Below are positions 15,564 to 23,659 of a stretch of 38,302 nucleotides of DNA, in pieces. The stretch lies in contig NZ_JACHEN010000041.1 in assembly GCF_014205875.1 (NCBI RefSeq), forward strand, positions 1 to 38,302. The letters are read 5' to 3'. The notes under the pieces are model-generated. The model did not search any database. It saw only the letters and a list, made by a program, of their open reading frames with translations, and was not told where the DNA came from. The stretch comes from Anaerosolibacter carboniphilus (GTDB lineage Bacteria; Bacillota; Clostridia; Peptostreptococcales; Thermotaleaceae). Each line of letters begins with the position of its first letter. Position 1 is the first letter of the stretch. The translations under genes and the position numbers were made by a program.

Positions 15564-16091
15564 TTAATCTGAGTAATATTGGTCTAACTCCCACCTCAAT
15601 GGATTACTCTCTATATATTCATATATCTTTTGATAGGAGTTTTCATCCCTAATAATATGCTCATAATATCCTCGTTGCCATTGTAGGGGTTGCATAGCAT
15701 GCAACCCGCTTACTTGTTTTGTCAACTTTATCGTTGAAGTTTTAAACTGTTGTATTATTTTCGGTACTAACATTTTAGATTTTTCTTGTGTTGACATTCC
15801 TTCCATATTGCGGGTTGCATAATATGCAACCCCTACGTTCTTGATAATAAAATGAACATGATTTGGCATCACAACTTTACAATCTATGTTTAACCCAATG
15901 TGTAAATCTCCTATTTTAGAAATACATTGGTTGACAATTTGACCGTAGCTATTTAATTGCATGACCCCATCTACGATTTGGCCAAAATAAGGTTTCTTGT
16001 CTTGGGTACATATAGTGATAAAGTAGAGTCCTACCTGTGAGTAATCATAATTTTTTAATCTTAACGATTTTCTTTGAGGAAAAATATCCAT
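15564..16091 (-). CDS. REP-associated tyrosine transposase (RAYT, Y1/HUH)
   Basis: 175 aa. A TnpA_REP-type single-strand transposase of the IS200-like superfamily. The N-terminus RKSLRLKNYDYSQVGLYFIT is typical, the HUH metal motif is MPNHVHFII, and the catalytic Tyr is probably that in RDENSYQKIYEYIE. RAYTs are domesticated enzymes that act on REP palindromes. Two REP-like palindromes lie inside this frame and are translated in frame (about residues 86-94, VGVAYYATR, and 128-136, GLHAMQPLQ). GAGAGGTG precedes ATG 16091; the longer in-frame ATG at 16106 overlaps that site. It stands alone between clpE and the WG-repeat gene. Confidence 0.9.
   Translation of the reverse strand: MDIFPQRKSLRLKNYDYSQVGLYFITICTQDKKPYFGQIVDGVMQLNSYGQIVNQCISKIGDLHIGLNIDCKVVMPNHVHFIIKNVGVAYYATRNMEGMSTQEKSKMLVPKIIQQFKTSTIKLTKQVSGLHAMQPLQWQRGYYEHIIRDENSYQKIYEYIESNPLRWELDQYYSD
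15683..15709 (+). repeat. REP-like palindrome 1, inside the RAYT gene
   Basis: GTAG tetranucleotide at 15683-15686 followed by GGGTTGCAT (15687-15695), AGC, ATGCAACCC (15699-15707) and GC. It has the GTAG-plus-hairpin layout of RAYT substrates. Confidence 0.75.
15810..15836 (-). repeat. REP-like palindrome 2, inverted copy inside the RAYT gene
   Basis: On the minus strand it reads GTAG, GGGTTGCAT, ATT, ATGCAACCC, GC and differs from copy 1 only in the 3-nt loop (plus flanks). The two copies face each other 127 bp apart, a BIME-like pair. Confidence 0.75.
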
Positions 16092-16321
16092 TATAGCACC
16101 TCTCATCCATGAATTTTTTACTTAACATATAGGTTAGATGGAAGTTATGATGTAATGAATAAAGTCTCTTTATATTGCATTGAATGACTAGAGAAAGTAA
16201 TAGACGATATATTATCATTATAAATGATTATGGAATTATTTCACATAAAAGATATAAAGAGGGGAAAATATTACCGGATTTCTTAATAGGTGATATACTA
16301 TCGTATAGAAGGGGGATGGAA

Positions 16322-17728
16322 ATGAGGAAGGGATGGATTCTGTTTATTGGATTACTTATAATTGGTATTTTCTTCATCATAGAACTAACAAAACCGCCTA
16401 TACTGGAGGATGCCCAGCATTTTTCCAGTGGATTGGCAGGTGTGAAAGTTAAAGGGAAGTATGGGTTTATTGATAAGACAGGAAAGTTGGTTATCAAACC
16501 CCGGTATGAGGAGGTATCTTATTTTTATGGAGAGTTTGCGTCGGTGAAAATTGATGAAAGATGGGGAGTCATTGATAAGCAGGGGAAAATGATCTTAGCG
16601 CCAAGCTTTGATGAGATATGGCCCTATGGTGATGACCTTTTCAGAGTTCGAGAAAAGATGAAATATGGATTGGTTGACAAGCAAGGTCAGTATGTATTAG
16701 CGCCTATATATGATGAGTTTAATTATGGTACGGAGGGCTTGAATCTTTTTAAATTGAAAGGAAAATATGGTTTCATGAAAGGCAAGGAAATCGTCATCGA
16801 GCCTAAATTTAGTCGGGCTAGCAATTTTGAAGAGGGATTGGCGGCTGTCATGATCAATAGTAGATGGGGTTTTATTGATACAATGGGGAGGATGGTTATA
16901 GAACCTATTTACGCTCAGGTCAGCAGCTTTTCCGATGGGTTGATTCATGTAAGGATCAATGGAAAAGAGGGGGTGATTAACACCACTGGAGAGATGGTCA
17001 TAGAACCCATATATGATACATTGTATCTTTTGGGAGAAGGGCTTATAGCGGTGGAGTTAGATAAGAAGTGGGGATATATTGATACATCTGGGAAGATGGT
17101 TATTGAGCCTATCTATACTTTTACCCATGGCTTCGAGGAAGGTCTGGCTCCTGTTGTCTATGAAGGAAAGTGGGGTTATATTAATAAAATAGGAAAGATG
17201 GTAATCCCGGCAAAGTTTGACCGAGCAAGAGAGTTTAGAAGGGGCTTGGGAGAGATAAATGTGGCTGGGAAATGGGGATATATAAACAAAGCTGGGGAAA
17301 TTATGATAGAGCCAATATATAATGATTTAACTGATCTAGGGAATGGCTTAATCAGAGTAGACCTAGATTATAAGTGGGGATACATAGATGAGACAGGAAA
17401 AAATATCATAGCGCCTATCTATGATGAAATAGATTATTTTAATGAGCAGGGGTTGACAAAAATGAGGATGGGAGATTTATGGGGTATTATAAATGATAAA
17501 GGAACGATCGTCGTTCAGCCTAAATATGAGGAAATCGAACTTTTTTATGGTGAAGAACGGGCACTAGTAAGAAAAAATGGCAAGTATGGAATTATCGATA
17601 CTACTGGAAAGACCATCATTGAACCCATCTATGATGAGATGACAAAATTCTATGATGGAGTTGCGGCAGTAAAGGCCAATGAAAGATGGATGTATATTGA
17701 CCAAACTGGAAAAGTTGTGATTCCCTAG
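16322..17728 (+). CDS. WG-repeat protein with N-terminal membrane anchor
   Basis: 468 aa. One hydrophobic helix (about residues 5-23) forms an anchor or uncleaved signal, followed by 13 WG repeats of about 33-36 residues. Each repeat has the pattern (K)WGYIDxxGKMVIEPxYD, for example KKWGYIDTSGKMVIEP and YKWGYIDETGKNIIAP; the last is degenerate (ERWMYIDQTGKVVIP). WG repeats form extended beta structures at the surface and probably bind proteins or glycans; no enzyme activity is known. ATG 16322 was chosen six bases after GAAGGGGG; the frame stays open for 46 codons upstream, but without a signal or repeats. It is a monocistronic gene. Confidence 0.85.
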   Translation: MRKGWILFIGLLIIGIFFIIELTKPPILEDAQHFSSGLAGVKVKGKYGFIDKTGKLVIKPRYEEVSYFYGEFASVKIDERWGVIDKQGKMILAPSFDEIWPYGDDLFRVREKMKYGLVDKQGQYVLAPIYDEFNYGTEGLNLFKLKGKYGFMKGKEIVIEPKFSRASNFEEGLAAVMINSRWGFIDTMGRMVIEPIYAQVSSFSDGLIHVRINGKEGVINTTGEMVIEPIYDTLYLLGEGLIAVELDKKWGYIDTSGKMVIEPIYTFTHGFEEGLAPVVYEGKWGYINKIGKMVIPAKFDRAREFRRGLGEINVAGKWGYINKAGEIMIEPIYNDLTDLGNGLIRVDLDYKWGYIDETGKNIIAPIYDEIDYFNEQGLTKMRMGDLWGIINDKGTIVVQPKYEEIELFYGEERALVRKNGKYGIIDTTGKTIIEPIYDEMTKFYDGVAAVKANERWMYIDQTGKVVIP

Positions 17729-17844
17729 GAGAATACAAATTGATTTTACAGGCTCCCCACAATGGGGATAAATATGATAAGATATACAAAGTATAGGTAT
17801 AAGCATGGGTATCAATTATATGATCGATGAAAGGGTGAGATTTT

Positions 17845-18039
17845 ATGCCAATGGATTTGAGATTGGGTGATGTGGTGGAGGTAAAGAAAAATCATCCCTG
17901 TGGAAACAATAAATTTGAAATCCTGCGGACAGGAATGGATTTTCGTATCCGTTGTCTAGGCTGTGATCGGCAGGTATGGATTTCTAGGGTAGACTTAGAA
18001 AAAAGGGTTAAAAAAATCATAGAAAGAAAAGAAGAATAA
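17845..18039 (+). CDS. DUF951 family small protein
   Basis: 64 aa, the usual length of DUF951. The motif LRLGDVVEVKKNHPCGNNKFEILRTG and the following RCLGCDRQVWISRVDLEKRVKKII match the family, with three Cys residues that may bind metal. The function is unknown. In many Clostridia it lies just upstream of rpsF; here an aminotransferase gene sits between. GGGTGAG stands at a good distance from the ATG. Confidence 0.9.
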   Translation: MPMDLRLGDVVEVKKNHPCGNNKFEILRTGMDFRIRCLGCDRQVWISRVDLEKRVKKIIERKEE

Positions 18040-18265
18040 TACTAAATATTACCATGGGAAAATATGAAAATTAATATTTTCGCCTATAAAGAAAGCTCAA
18101 AGGTTGAGCGTAAAAAACAGAATTTTCTTACAAAATTTGTGGCATGTATACAAAAAAATTTTAAAAATCCTCTAGAAAAATAGGTAATTAGTGATATAAT
18201 TAAAATGGATAATTGGTCGGGCAAACCTTTTCCTAAAGAAATATTATGATGGAGGTGCTTTGAAG

Positions 18266-19453
18266 ATGGCAATTCAATTTGCTAAGCGTATGGAAGGAAT
18301 CAAAGCTTCTGAAATACGTGAGTTATTAAAGCTGACAACAAGACCAGAAATCATTTCCTTTGCAGGGGGGCTACCAGCGCCAGAATTATTCCCTATTGAA
18401 GAAATGAAGAAAGTGACACTGAAAGTTTTAGAAGAACAAGGTAAGCAGGCACTTCAATATAGTACAACAGAGGGACATCAACCCTTAAGACAAAAAGTTG
18501 CAAAGAGTATGGCCATATTTGGTATCCAGGCAGAAGCAGATGATATCTTAATTACAAGCGGTTCTCAGCAAGGACTAGACTTTAGTGGAAAGATCTTTTT
18601 AAATCCTGGAGACGTTGTTGTCTGTGAGAGCCCAAGTTACTTAGGGGCGCTCAATGCATTCAAGGCATATGAATGTGAGTTCGTAGAAGTACCGACAGAT
18701 GATCATGGTATGATCATGGATGAATTGGAAAAGGTACTTGCAAATACACCTCAAGCTAGAATGATCTATGTCATTCCAGATTTCCAAAACCCTACAGGCA
18801 GAACATGGCCAGTAGAGCGTCGTAAGAGATTGGTTGAGTTAGCGAACAAGTATGATTTACCGATTGTTGAAGATAATCCATATGGACAATTAAGATTTGA
18901 GGGAGAAATTCCACCATCCATCAAGTCCTTTGACACAGAGGGAAGAGTAATTTATTTAGGAACTTACTCTAAGACCTTCTGTCCGGGATTGAGAATTGGT
19001 TGGGTATTCGCTTCTCCAGAAATTTTAAATAAATATATCATGGTAAAACAGGGAGCAGATCTACAAGCAAGCTCCATCTCTCAGAGAGAATTGGATACAT
19101 TCTTGGATATGTACAACCTTGATGAGCATGTGGAGAAGATTAAGAACATCTATAGAAAACGTCGTGACCTTATGATCAATACCATGAAGGAAGTGTTCCC
19201 AAAAGAGGTGAAGTTCACTTATCCAGAGGGGGGCTTGTTTACATGGGTTGAGCTACCAGAGCATATGAATGCTAGAGATCTCATGGTAAAAGCATTGGAA
19301 AAGAATGTGGCGTTCGTACCAGGTGGTTCATTCTTCCCAAATGGAGGACACGAGAATACTTTCCGTATGAACTATTCCAACATGCCTGAAGATAAGATTG
19401 TGGAAGGCATCAAGCGATTAGGAGAAGTATTAAAAGAAGCGTTAAATAAGTAG
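18266..19453 (+). CDS. PLP-dependent aminotransferase, LysN/MocR-like catalytic fold
   Basis: 395-aa class I/II aminotransferase of fold type I (cytoplasmic). The signatures are ISFAGGLPAPELFPIEE at the N-terminus, TSGSQQGLDF (PLP phosphate contact), PDFQNPTG, EDNPYGQLRF and the PLP lysine in TYSKTFCPGLRIGW; the C-terminal Arg is in NTFRMNYSN. It resembles 2-aminoadipate or aromatic aminotransferases (LysN-like), but the substrate cannot be told from sequence. ATG 18266 was chosen eight bases after GGAGGTG; a TTG at 18260 is too close to that site. A TATAAT near 18193-18198 likely gives a separate promoter. It is followed by a terminator, so it is not in the rpsF operon. Confidence 0.9.
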   Translation: MAIQFAKRMEGIKASEIRELLKLTTRPEIISFAGGLPAPELFPIEEMKKVTLKVLEEQGKQALQYSTTEGHQPLRQKVAKSMAIFGIQAEADDILITSGSQQGLDFSGKIFLNPGDVVVCESPSYLGALNAFKAYECEFVEVPTDDHGMIMDELEKVLANTPQARMIYVIPDFQNPTGRTWPVERRKRLVELANKYDLPIVEDNPYGQLRFEGEIPPSIKSFDTEGRVIYLGTYSKTFCPGLRIGWVFASPEILNKYIMVKQGADLQASSISQRELDTFLDMYNLDEHVEKIKNIYRKRRDLMINTMKEVFPKEVKFTYPEGGLFTWVELPEHMNARDLMVKALEKNVAFVPGGSFFPNGGHENTFRMNYSNMPEDKIVEGIKRLGEVLKEALNK

Positions 19454-19462
19454 ATCATGATG

Positions 19463-19490
19463 GCCGCATTTTCAAAATGCGGCTTTATAT
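19463..19490 (+). terminator. Terminator after aminotransferase
   Basis: GCCGCATTTTCAAAATGCGGC (19463-19483), 10-bp perfect stem, followed by TTTATAT and a (TA)n tract. Confidence 0.8.
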
Positions 19491-19549
19491 ATATATATAG
19501 CCTATGGGTATAGGCCAAGGGATGTATGCAGGCCTATACAAATAAATCC

Positions 19550-19578
19550 TTGCATATTTTTTCTACTGATGATATAAT
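19550..19578 (+). promoter_or_regulatory. Promoter of the rpsF-ssb-rpsR operon
   Basis: TTGCAT (19550-19555), 17 bp, TATAAT (19573-19578): near-ideal vegetative promoter. Confidence 0.8.
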
Positions 19579-19599
19579 ACTAAGACGTGAGTATATGCT

Positions 19600-19640
19600 C
19601 TCTGTCCTACGAAAAGTAGGACCGAATCAGTCCATAGGGA
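19600..19640 (+). promoter_or_regulatory. Candidate S6:S18 leader RNA of rpsF operon
   Basis: GTCCTAC (19604-19610) pairs with GTAGGAC (19616-19622), loop GAAAA, immediately followed by CGAATCAGTCC. Stem-loop leaders of this kind before rpsF are bound by the S6-S18 pair for feedback control. I did not fold the whole leader, so this is a candidate. Confidence 0.5.
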
Positions 19641-19650
19641 GGTGGAATAC

Positions 19651-19938
19651 ATGAGAAAATATGAGACGATGTTCATATTAAAGTCAAACCTTGAAGAAGA
19701 GAAGAGAAACGAACTAATCAACAAGTTCAAGTCTATCATCGAAACAGATGGTCAGATCACAAGCGTTGACGAGTGGGGTAACAGAAAGTTAGCTTACGAA
19801 ATCAACAAAATGAACGATGGTTACTACGTACTGATCAACTTCATGGCAGGTGCTGATTTACCAAAAGAGTTAGACAGAAACTTCAAAATTTCTGACGACG
19901 TAATCAGACACTTAATCGTAAATCTTGAAGCAAAGTAA
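19651..19938 (+). CDS. rpsF: Ribosomal protein S6
   Basis: 95 aa, normal for bacterial S6. It binds 16S rRNA with S18 in the central domain of the 30S subunit. The motifs MRKYETMFILK, VDEWGNRKLAYEI and DGYYVLINF are diagnostic. ATG 19651 was chosen seven bases after GGGAGGTGG; GTG 19642 lies within that site. It is the first gene of the conserved rpsF-ssb-rpsR operon, with 20 bp to ssb. Codon use is strongly biased (AAC, GTA, CTT), consistent with high expression. Confidence 0.98.
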   Translation: MRKYETMFILKSNLEEEKRNELINKFKSIIETDGQITSVDEWGNRKLAYEINKMNDGYYVLINFMAGADLPKELDRNFKISDDVIRHLIVNLEAK

Positions 19939-19958
19939 TAAAATAAGGTGGTGTAATC

Positions 19959-20366
19959 ATGAATCAGGTAATCCTTATCGGTAGATTAGCACGGGATCCA
20001 GAGCTTCGCTTTACTGCAGGCAGCGGAAAAGCAGTAGCCACCTTTTCAATAGCAGTGAATAGACCATTTTCTAAGGAAAAAGAAGCGGATTTTTTCCGAG
20101 TAGTTGTTTTCGGTAAAACAGGTGAAAACTGTGCGAACTACCTTGCCAAAGGAAGATTGGTTGCAATTCAAGGAAGAATTCAGAACAACAATTATGAAAC
20201 CCAAAGTGGTGAGAAGCGATATACCACAGAAGTTATAGCAGATCAAGTAGAATTCCTTGAGTGGGGAAATAAGGCAAGTTCAGGCGGCGGCTTCGAGGGT
20301 TCATCCTTCATGGATACCAACGGCTTCCAGGCCATCGACGAAGATGACGATGATATTCCGTTCTAA
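19959..20366 (+). CDS. ssb: Single-stranded DNA-binding protein
   Basis: 135 aa. The OB-fold occupies residues 1-105 (MNQVILIGRLARDPELRFT, FFRVVVFGKTGENCANYLAKG, YTTEVIADQVEFL); a short glycine-rich linker follows, then the acidic tip DEDDDDIPF, which recruits replication and repair partners. It acts as a tetramer coating single-stranded DNA. The C-tail is shorter than in E. coli. The position between rpsF and rpsR is the Firmicutes standard, and AAGGTGG precedes the ATG. Confidence 0.98.
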   Translation: MNQVILIGRLARDPELRFTAGSGKAVATFSIAVNRPFSKEKEADFFRVVVFGKTGENCANYLAKGRLVAIQGRIQNNNYETQSGEKRYTTEVIADQVEFLEWGNKASSGGGFEGSSFMDTNGFQAIDEDDDDIPF

Positions 20367-20383
20367 AAAGGAGGGAAAATAAG

Positions 20384-20614
20384 ATGATGATGAAAAAGAG
20401 ACGTTCTCGTAAAAAGAGAGTATGTAACTTCTGTGCTGATAAAGCAAAACATATAGATTACAAAGATATCAGAAAGCTTGGTAAGTACGTTACAGAAAGA
20501 GGAAAGATTCTTCCAAGAAGAATTTCCGGAACTTGTGCGACACACCAAAGAGCTTTAACTACAGCAATTAAAAGATCAAGAGTTATTGCTTTATTACCAT
20601 ATACACAAGACTAA
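20384..20614 (+). CDS. rpsR: Ribosomal protein S18
   Basis: 76 aa. Motifs: RVCNFCADKAKHIDYKD, LGKYVTERGKILPRRI, GTCATHQRALTTAIKRSR. It pairs with S6 on 16S rRNA. The CxxC and the later Cys indicate the zinc-binding (C+) type of S18. Three ATG codons in a row start the gene; the first is 13 nt after AGGAGGG and could be replaced by the second or third without real difference. It ends the operon before a terminator. Confidence 0.98.
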   Translation: MMMKKRRSRKKRVCNFCADKAKHIDYKDIRKLGKYVTERGKILPRRISGTCATHQRALTTAIKRSRVIALLPYTQD

Positions 20615-20620
20615 TCAAGG

Positions 20621-20653
20621 GAGAAGTGAGAAATCACTTCTCTTTATATTTTT
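20621..20653 (+). terminator. Terminator of the rpsF operon
   Basis: GAGAAGTGA (20621-20629), GAAA loop, TCACTTCTC (20634-20642), then TTTATATTTTTT. Confidence 0.9.
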
Positions 20654-20762
20654 TGAATAAAAATTGTTATGATAATAAGGATATGTAGAATTTCTCTCTC
20701 GATGGAGGCATAGAAACTTTGCTAAAGGAAAACCTAAAGAAAAGACTGAGGGAGGAAGGTTC

Positions 20763-21056
20763 ATGTCTATAGAATGCTATGTTGCGGCCGACTATATGGA
20801 AAATAATCCAACATCCTACAGTGGATTGCTTTTAGAAATATATGAAGATGATCAACCTGTTTGGCCCGTTTGGATCAATACAGGACAGGGGTTTGAGAAG
20901 GACTTTGAAATGTTTCATGAGTTGGTGGGAGAGTGGCAGCAAGCGGGAGAGGTTGTAACGATCCTGCATCATCGTTCTATTTCCAGCTATGAAACAGAAA
21001 TAGGCATAAAGGGGTATTATCAAAACTCAATTTGTAATGGCCCACAGATGGAATAA
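20763..21056 (+). CDS. Hypothetical protein, 97 aa
   Basis: An acidic, soluble 97-aa protein rich in Tyr, Trp and Glu, without signal peptide or helix of membrane type. GAGGGAGGAAGG directly before the ATG is a strong ribosome site, so it is very likely translated. The segment DDQPVWPVWINTGQGFEKDF suggests a beta-sheet. I recognise no family. It has its own terminator and is convergent with the LysM gene. Confidence 0.65.
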   Translation: MSIECYVAADYMENNPTSYSGLLLEIYEDDQPVWPVWINTGQGFEKDFEMFHELVGEWQQAGEVVTILHHRSISSYETEIGIKGYYQNSICNGPQME

Positions 21057-21101
21057 GATGTATATGAAAGTCCATAGATTATGGATACAGAAAAATCGTA
21101 G

Positions 21102-21128
21102 GGGTGAACAGTGTTCACCCGATATTTT
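21102..21128. terminator. Terminator between convergent genes
   Basis: GGGTGAACA (21102-21110) pairs with TGTTCACCC (21112-21120); GATATTTTTT follows on the plus strand. Confidence 0.75.
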
Positions 21129-21229
21129 TTGGGTGCTCTATTTTTTGTAATGGTGCACTCTTTATCTCTCCGAGTATAGCGAAGAATCATGAAAGATTAA
21201 GAAAGATCCTTTGCTGTGGTTTCGTCGTA

Positions 21230-22240
21230 CTATCGAATCCCAATGGTTTTCAGCATGGCATAGAGGCTGGGGACAACACCTTCCGCTGCTTCTGTATGAG
21301 GAAGATTCATGGTGAAGCGGAATAATGAGCCATCGATTTCCATCACGATGATATTCTTAGAAACAGTGGTGCTAGAAGCATGAAGGAAGAATCGGGCATT
21401 GCGGAAGAAAGGATCAAATATTTCTTCACCTTTCATTTCATGGGGTGTGCCGATGAGCCTTAGTTCTGTCAATGCATTTTCTCGCAATTGTTCGATGTTT
21501 GCATCAGGAGAAATCCGTTCAATGCGAACATCAAATCGATCATCGAATGCAAAGTATAATAAATCACTCCTGGGTTCTTCCCCAGTGAATTTAAAGTTGT
21601 TTAGTACATAGATATAATATCCTTGTTCGCTCCGTTGTAATCTGGCCTGCCGATATTCCGTTGTTCCCTCCACCGTTACAGGGATGTTCTTAGTTGGGGG
21701 CAGCGTTTGGGATGGCCTGGGGATACAGACTGTTTGACCGACGAGTAAGGCTGTTGGATTAAGGGTTGGATTCGCTCGTACAATGGCGGATACTGCTGTG
21801 TTAAACCGTTGGGCCAGTTTCACGAAAGTATCTCCTGCTTGAATTACATAGGGCGTTGTATCTGGAGGACAAGTTGTTGGCGGGGTAGCCAGGGGAATAC
21901 ATATGACCTGTCCAACCATCAGCATATAGGGATTGATTCCTGGGTTGGCCTCAACCAGATCTGCCAATGAAACGTTATAGGTTCTAGCAATACCATAAAG
22001 AGTATCTCCTGAGCGGATCGTGTAGTAATTTCTCTCTGGACAGGCAGGAAAGATCTGCTGTCTGGGAATGCAGATGGACTGACCTACTCGAAGGGCATTT
22101 GGGTTTACCAACGGATTTGCTGAGATGAGGGCCGACACGGTGGTTTCATATCTCAGTGCCAAATGATAAAAAGTGTCCCCTGGTCGAATTACATAGGCAA
22201 AGGTACCTGGAGGACACTGTTGACGATAATAAGAATACAT
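21230..22240 (-). CDS. Triple LysM protein, possible spore-coat or cell-wall protein
   Basis: 336 aa. Three LysM domains lie at about residues 13-62, 70-118 and 127-175, each with the pattern YVIRPGDTF...ANPxxNPxxLxVGQxICIP and two Cys-containing ends. A C-terminal domain of about 150 residues (from VTVEGTTEYRQARLQR) has no name I can assign. LysM binds peptidoglycan or chitin-like glycans. There is no signal peptide, which fits spore-coat LysM proteins such as SafA assembled from the mother cell (inference). ATG 22240 was chosen because GAGAGGTGAAAATC precedes it; the frame stays open to 22306 without support. The minus-strand CATATAATG near 22308 resembles a sporulation -10 box only weakly. 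Confidence 0.85.
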   Translation of the reverse strand: MYSYYRQQCPPGTFAYVIRPGDTFYHLALRYETTVSALISANPLVNPNALRVGQSICIPRQQIFPACPERNYYTIRSGDTLYGIARTYNVSLADLVEANPGINPYMLMVGQVICIPLATPPTTCPPDTTPYVIQAGDTFVKLAQRFNTAVSAIVRANPTLNPTALLVGQTVCIPRPSQTLPPTKNIPVTVEGTTEYRQARLQRSEQGYYIYVLNNFKFTGEEPRSDLLYFAFDDRFDVRIERISPDANIEQLRENALTELRLIGTPHEMKGEEIFDPFFRNARFFLHASSTTVSKNIIVMEIDGSLFRFTMNLPHTEAAEGVVPSLYAMLKTIGIR

Positions 22241-22366
22241 GATTTTCACCTCTCTATAAAATGTACGCATGTGCGAAGAAGCATTTGAAATAGCTGCACA
22301 ATACATTATATGGAAAAAATGAAATTCTGGTTCCTTTAGGTGTATGCTGGAGATAAGATACTATAT

Positions 22367-22396
22367 AAAAAAGACCATTTTCGTAGGAAAATAGCC
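22367..22396 (-). terminator. Terminator of the diguanylate cyclase gene
   Basis: On the minus strand GGCTATTTTC, CTAC, GAAAATGGTC (two wobble pairs), then TTTTTT at 22367-22372. Confidence 0.7.
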
Positions 22397-23659
22397 TTAA
22401 TATACAATCTTATTTCGTCCACTATTCTTTGCTTCATAGAGTAGATTATCTACTTTTTTTACAAGTTCAAGAGCACCTTGATTTCCTAGGGTTGCCACGC
22501 CACCGCTGATGGTTACCTTTAGGCTTTCCTGACTGTACGTCAGATCTGCAATTTGAGTCCGCAGTCTTTCTGCCAGCTTTATCCCGTCAGCTAGGCCCGT
22601 TTCGGGAAGCAGGATCAAGAATTCTTCCCCTCCATATCTTCCTAGTATATCTGTGGACCTACATATGTTTTTTAGAGTACTGCTTACTTTTACAATCACT
22701 TCATCTCCAGTAGGATGACCATAGATATCATTTACTTGCTTGAAATTATCAATGTCAAACATGATGATGGATAGATCATGCTTATATCTTTTAGCCCGTT
22801 GGATTTCTTCTTCCAGGCGCTCATAAATGTACCGATGGTTATATAGCCTTGTCAAACTATCTAATTTCGCCATTTCCTCTAGTTCTAGATTTTTTTGCTT
22901 GAGTTTCTGCAGGAGCCTGTAGGTACGCAAGTTTGCATTTAGTCTAGCAAAAAAGATATCTTTATTTATAGGTTTTGAGATATAATCATCAGCTCCTGAC
23001 ATTAGAATCTGTGAGATGATCTTTTCATTGTCTATGGATGAAATGCCGATGATCAAGGCATACTTATTTTCACTTCTTATCTCCCAAATTACTCGTTCAC
23101 CGGATATGTTGGGCAATATAAAGTCAATCAGATAAAGGCCATATTGTTTATTACTGCTGAGTAACTCATGGGGGTGGAGATAATAATCCACATTTTTGAT
23201 CTGATAGGATTCAAAAATATCCTTAATAACCCGGATTTGCAGCTCGTTATCATCTAAAACAGCGATGCTTATGTTCTGTAATGTTTTGTGGAAGGAATCC
23301 AGTAAAGTAATGTTGTTCAGGTATGGAATAAACCTTTCAATAAATAATGACTTTGGAATAAAGTCGATGACCCCTAATTCAAATAGGGTGGTTTTTATCG
23401 ATAGATCATCCCTTGAAGAAAGTACGATGATAGGAATTTTTTTATAATCACTCTTATAGAGGGATAAGATGAATGCATCACCAGTCCCGTCGGTGAATTC
23501 TAATCCTGTAATGATTAAATCTACCTTATTGTTTTCAAGGGTCTGAAAGGCTTCCTTTATATTCCTTGCAGTCAAATATTGAATTGAATTTTTTGCTATC
23601 AGGTCTTTGACAATTTCGGTATAAAAGGAATTGCTATCCACATGTAGCACAGAAAACAT
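22397..23659 (-). CDS. Dual-receiver GGDEF diguanylate cyclase
   Basis: 420 aa. REC1 (about 1-125), REC2 (about 130-250), then a coiled linker (LLQKLKQKNLELEEMAKLD) and a GGDEF domain with the active site GGEEF and an I-site RSTD five residues before it, so product inhibition is expected. It makes cyclic di-GMP. REC2 keeps the phosphoacceptor in LYLIDFILPNISG and the Lys in DDYISKPI. In REC1 the expected Asp is Gly52 (DLIITGLEF), so that domain cannot be phosphorylated in the usual way. A PleD-like layout. ATG 23659 lies seven bases after GGAGTG; an ATG at 23668 is too close. No kinase is adjacent. Confidence 0.92.
   Translation of the reverse strand: MFSVLHVDSNSFYTEIVKDLIAKNSIQYLTARNIKEAFQTLENNKVDLIITGLEFTDGTGDAFILSLYKSDYKKIPIIVLSSRDDLSIKTTLFELGVIDFIPKSLFIERFIPYLNNITLLDSFHKTLQNISIAVLDDNELQIRVIKDIFESYQIKNVDYYLHPHELLSSNKQYGLYLIDFILPNISGERVIWEIRSENKYALIIGISSIDNEKIISQILMSGADDYISKPINKDIFFARLNANLRTYRLLQKLKQKNLELEEMAKLDSLTRLYNHRYIYERLEEEIQRAKRYKHDLSIIMFDIDNFKQVNDIYGHPTGDEVIVKVSSTLKNICRSTDILGRYGGEEFLILLPETGLADGIKLAERLRTQIADLTYSQESLKVTISGGVATLGNQGALELVKKVDNLLYEAKNSGRNKIVY

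Noticed and set aside
16184..16321. Extended N-terminus of the WG-repeat protein
   Set aside because: It lacks a ribosome site and places 46 polar residues before the membrane anchor; ATG 16322 has GAAGGGGG at six bases.
18095..18112. GCTCAA-AGG-TTGAGC hairpin as terminator of DUF951
   Set aside because: Only a 6-bp stem with a 3-nt loop and an A-run, not a T-run, after it on the plus strand.
19484..19499. (TA)n microsatellite as a functional element
   Set aside because: Short and directly after a terminator; explained as an AT-rich tail.
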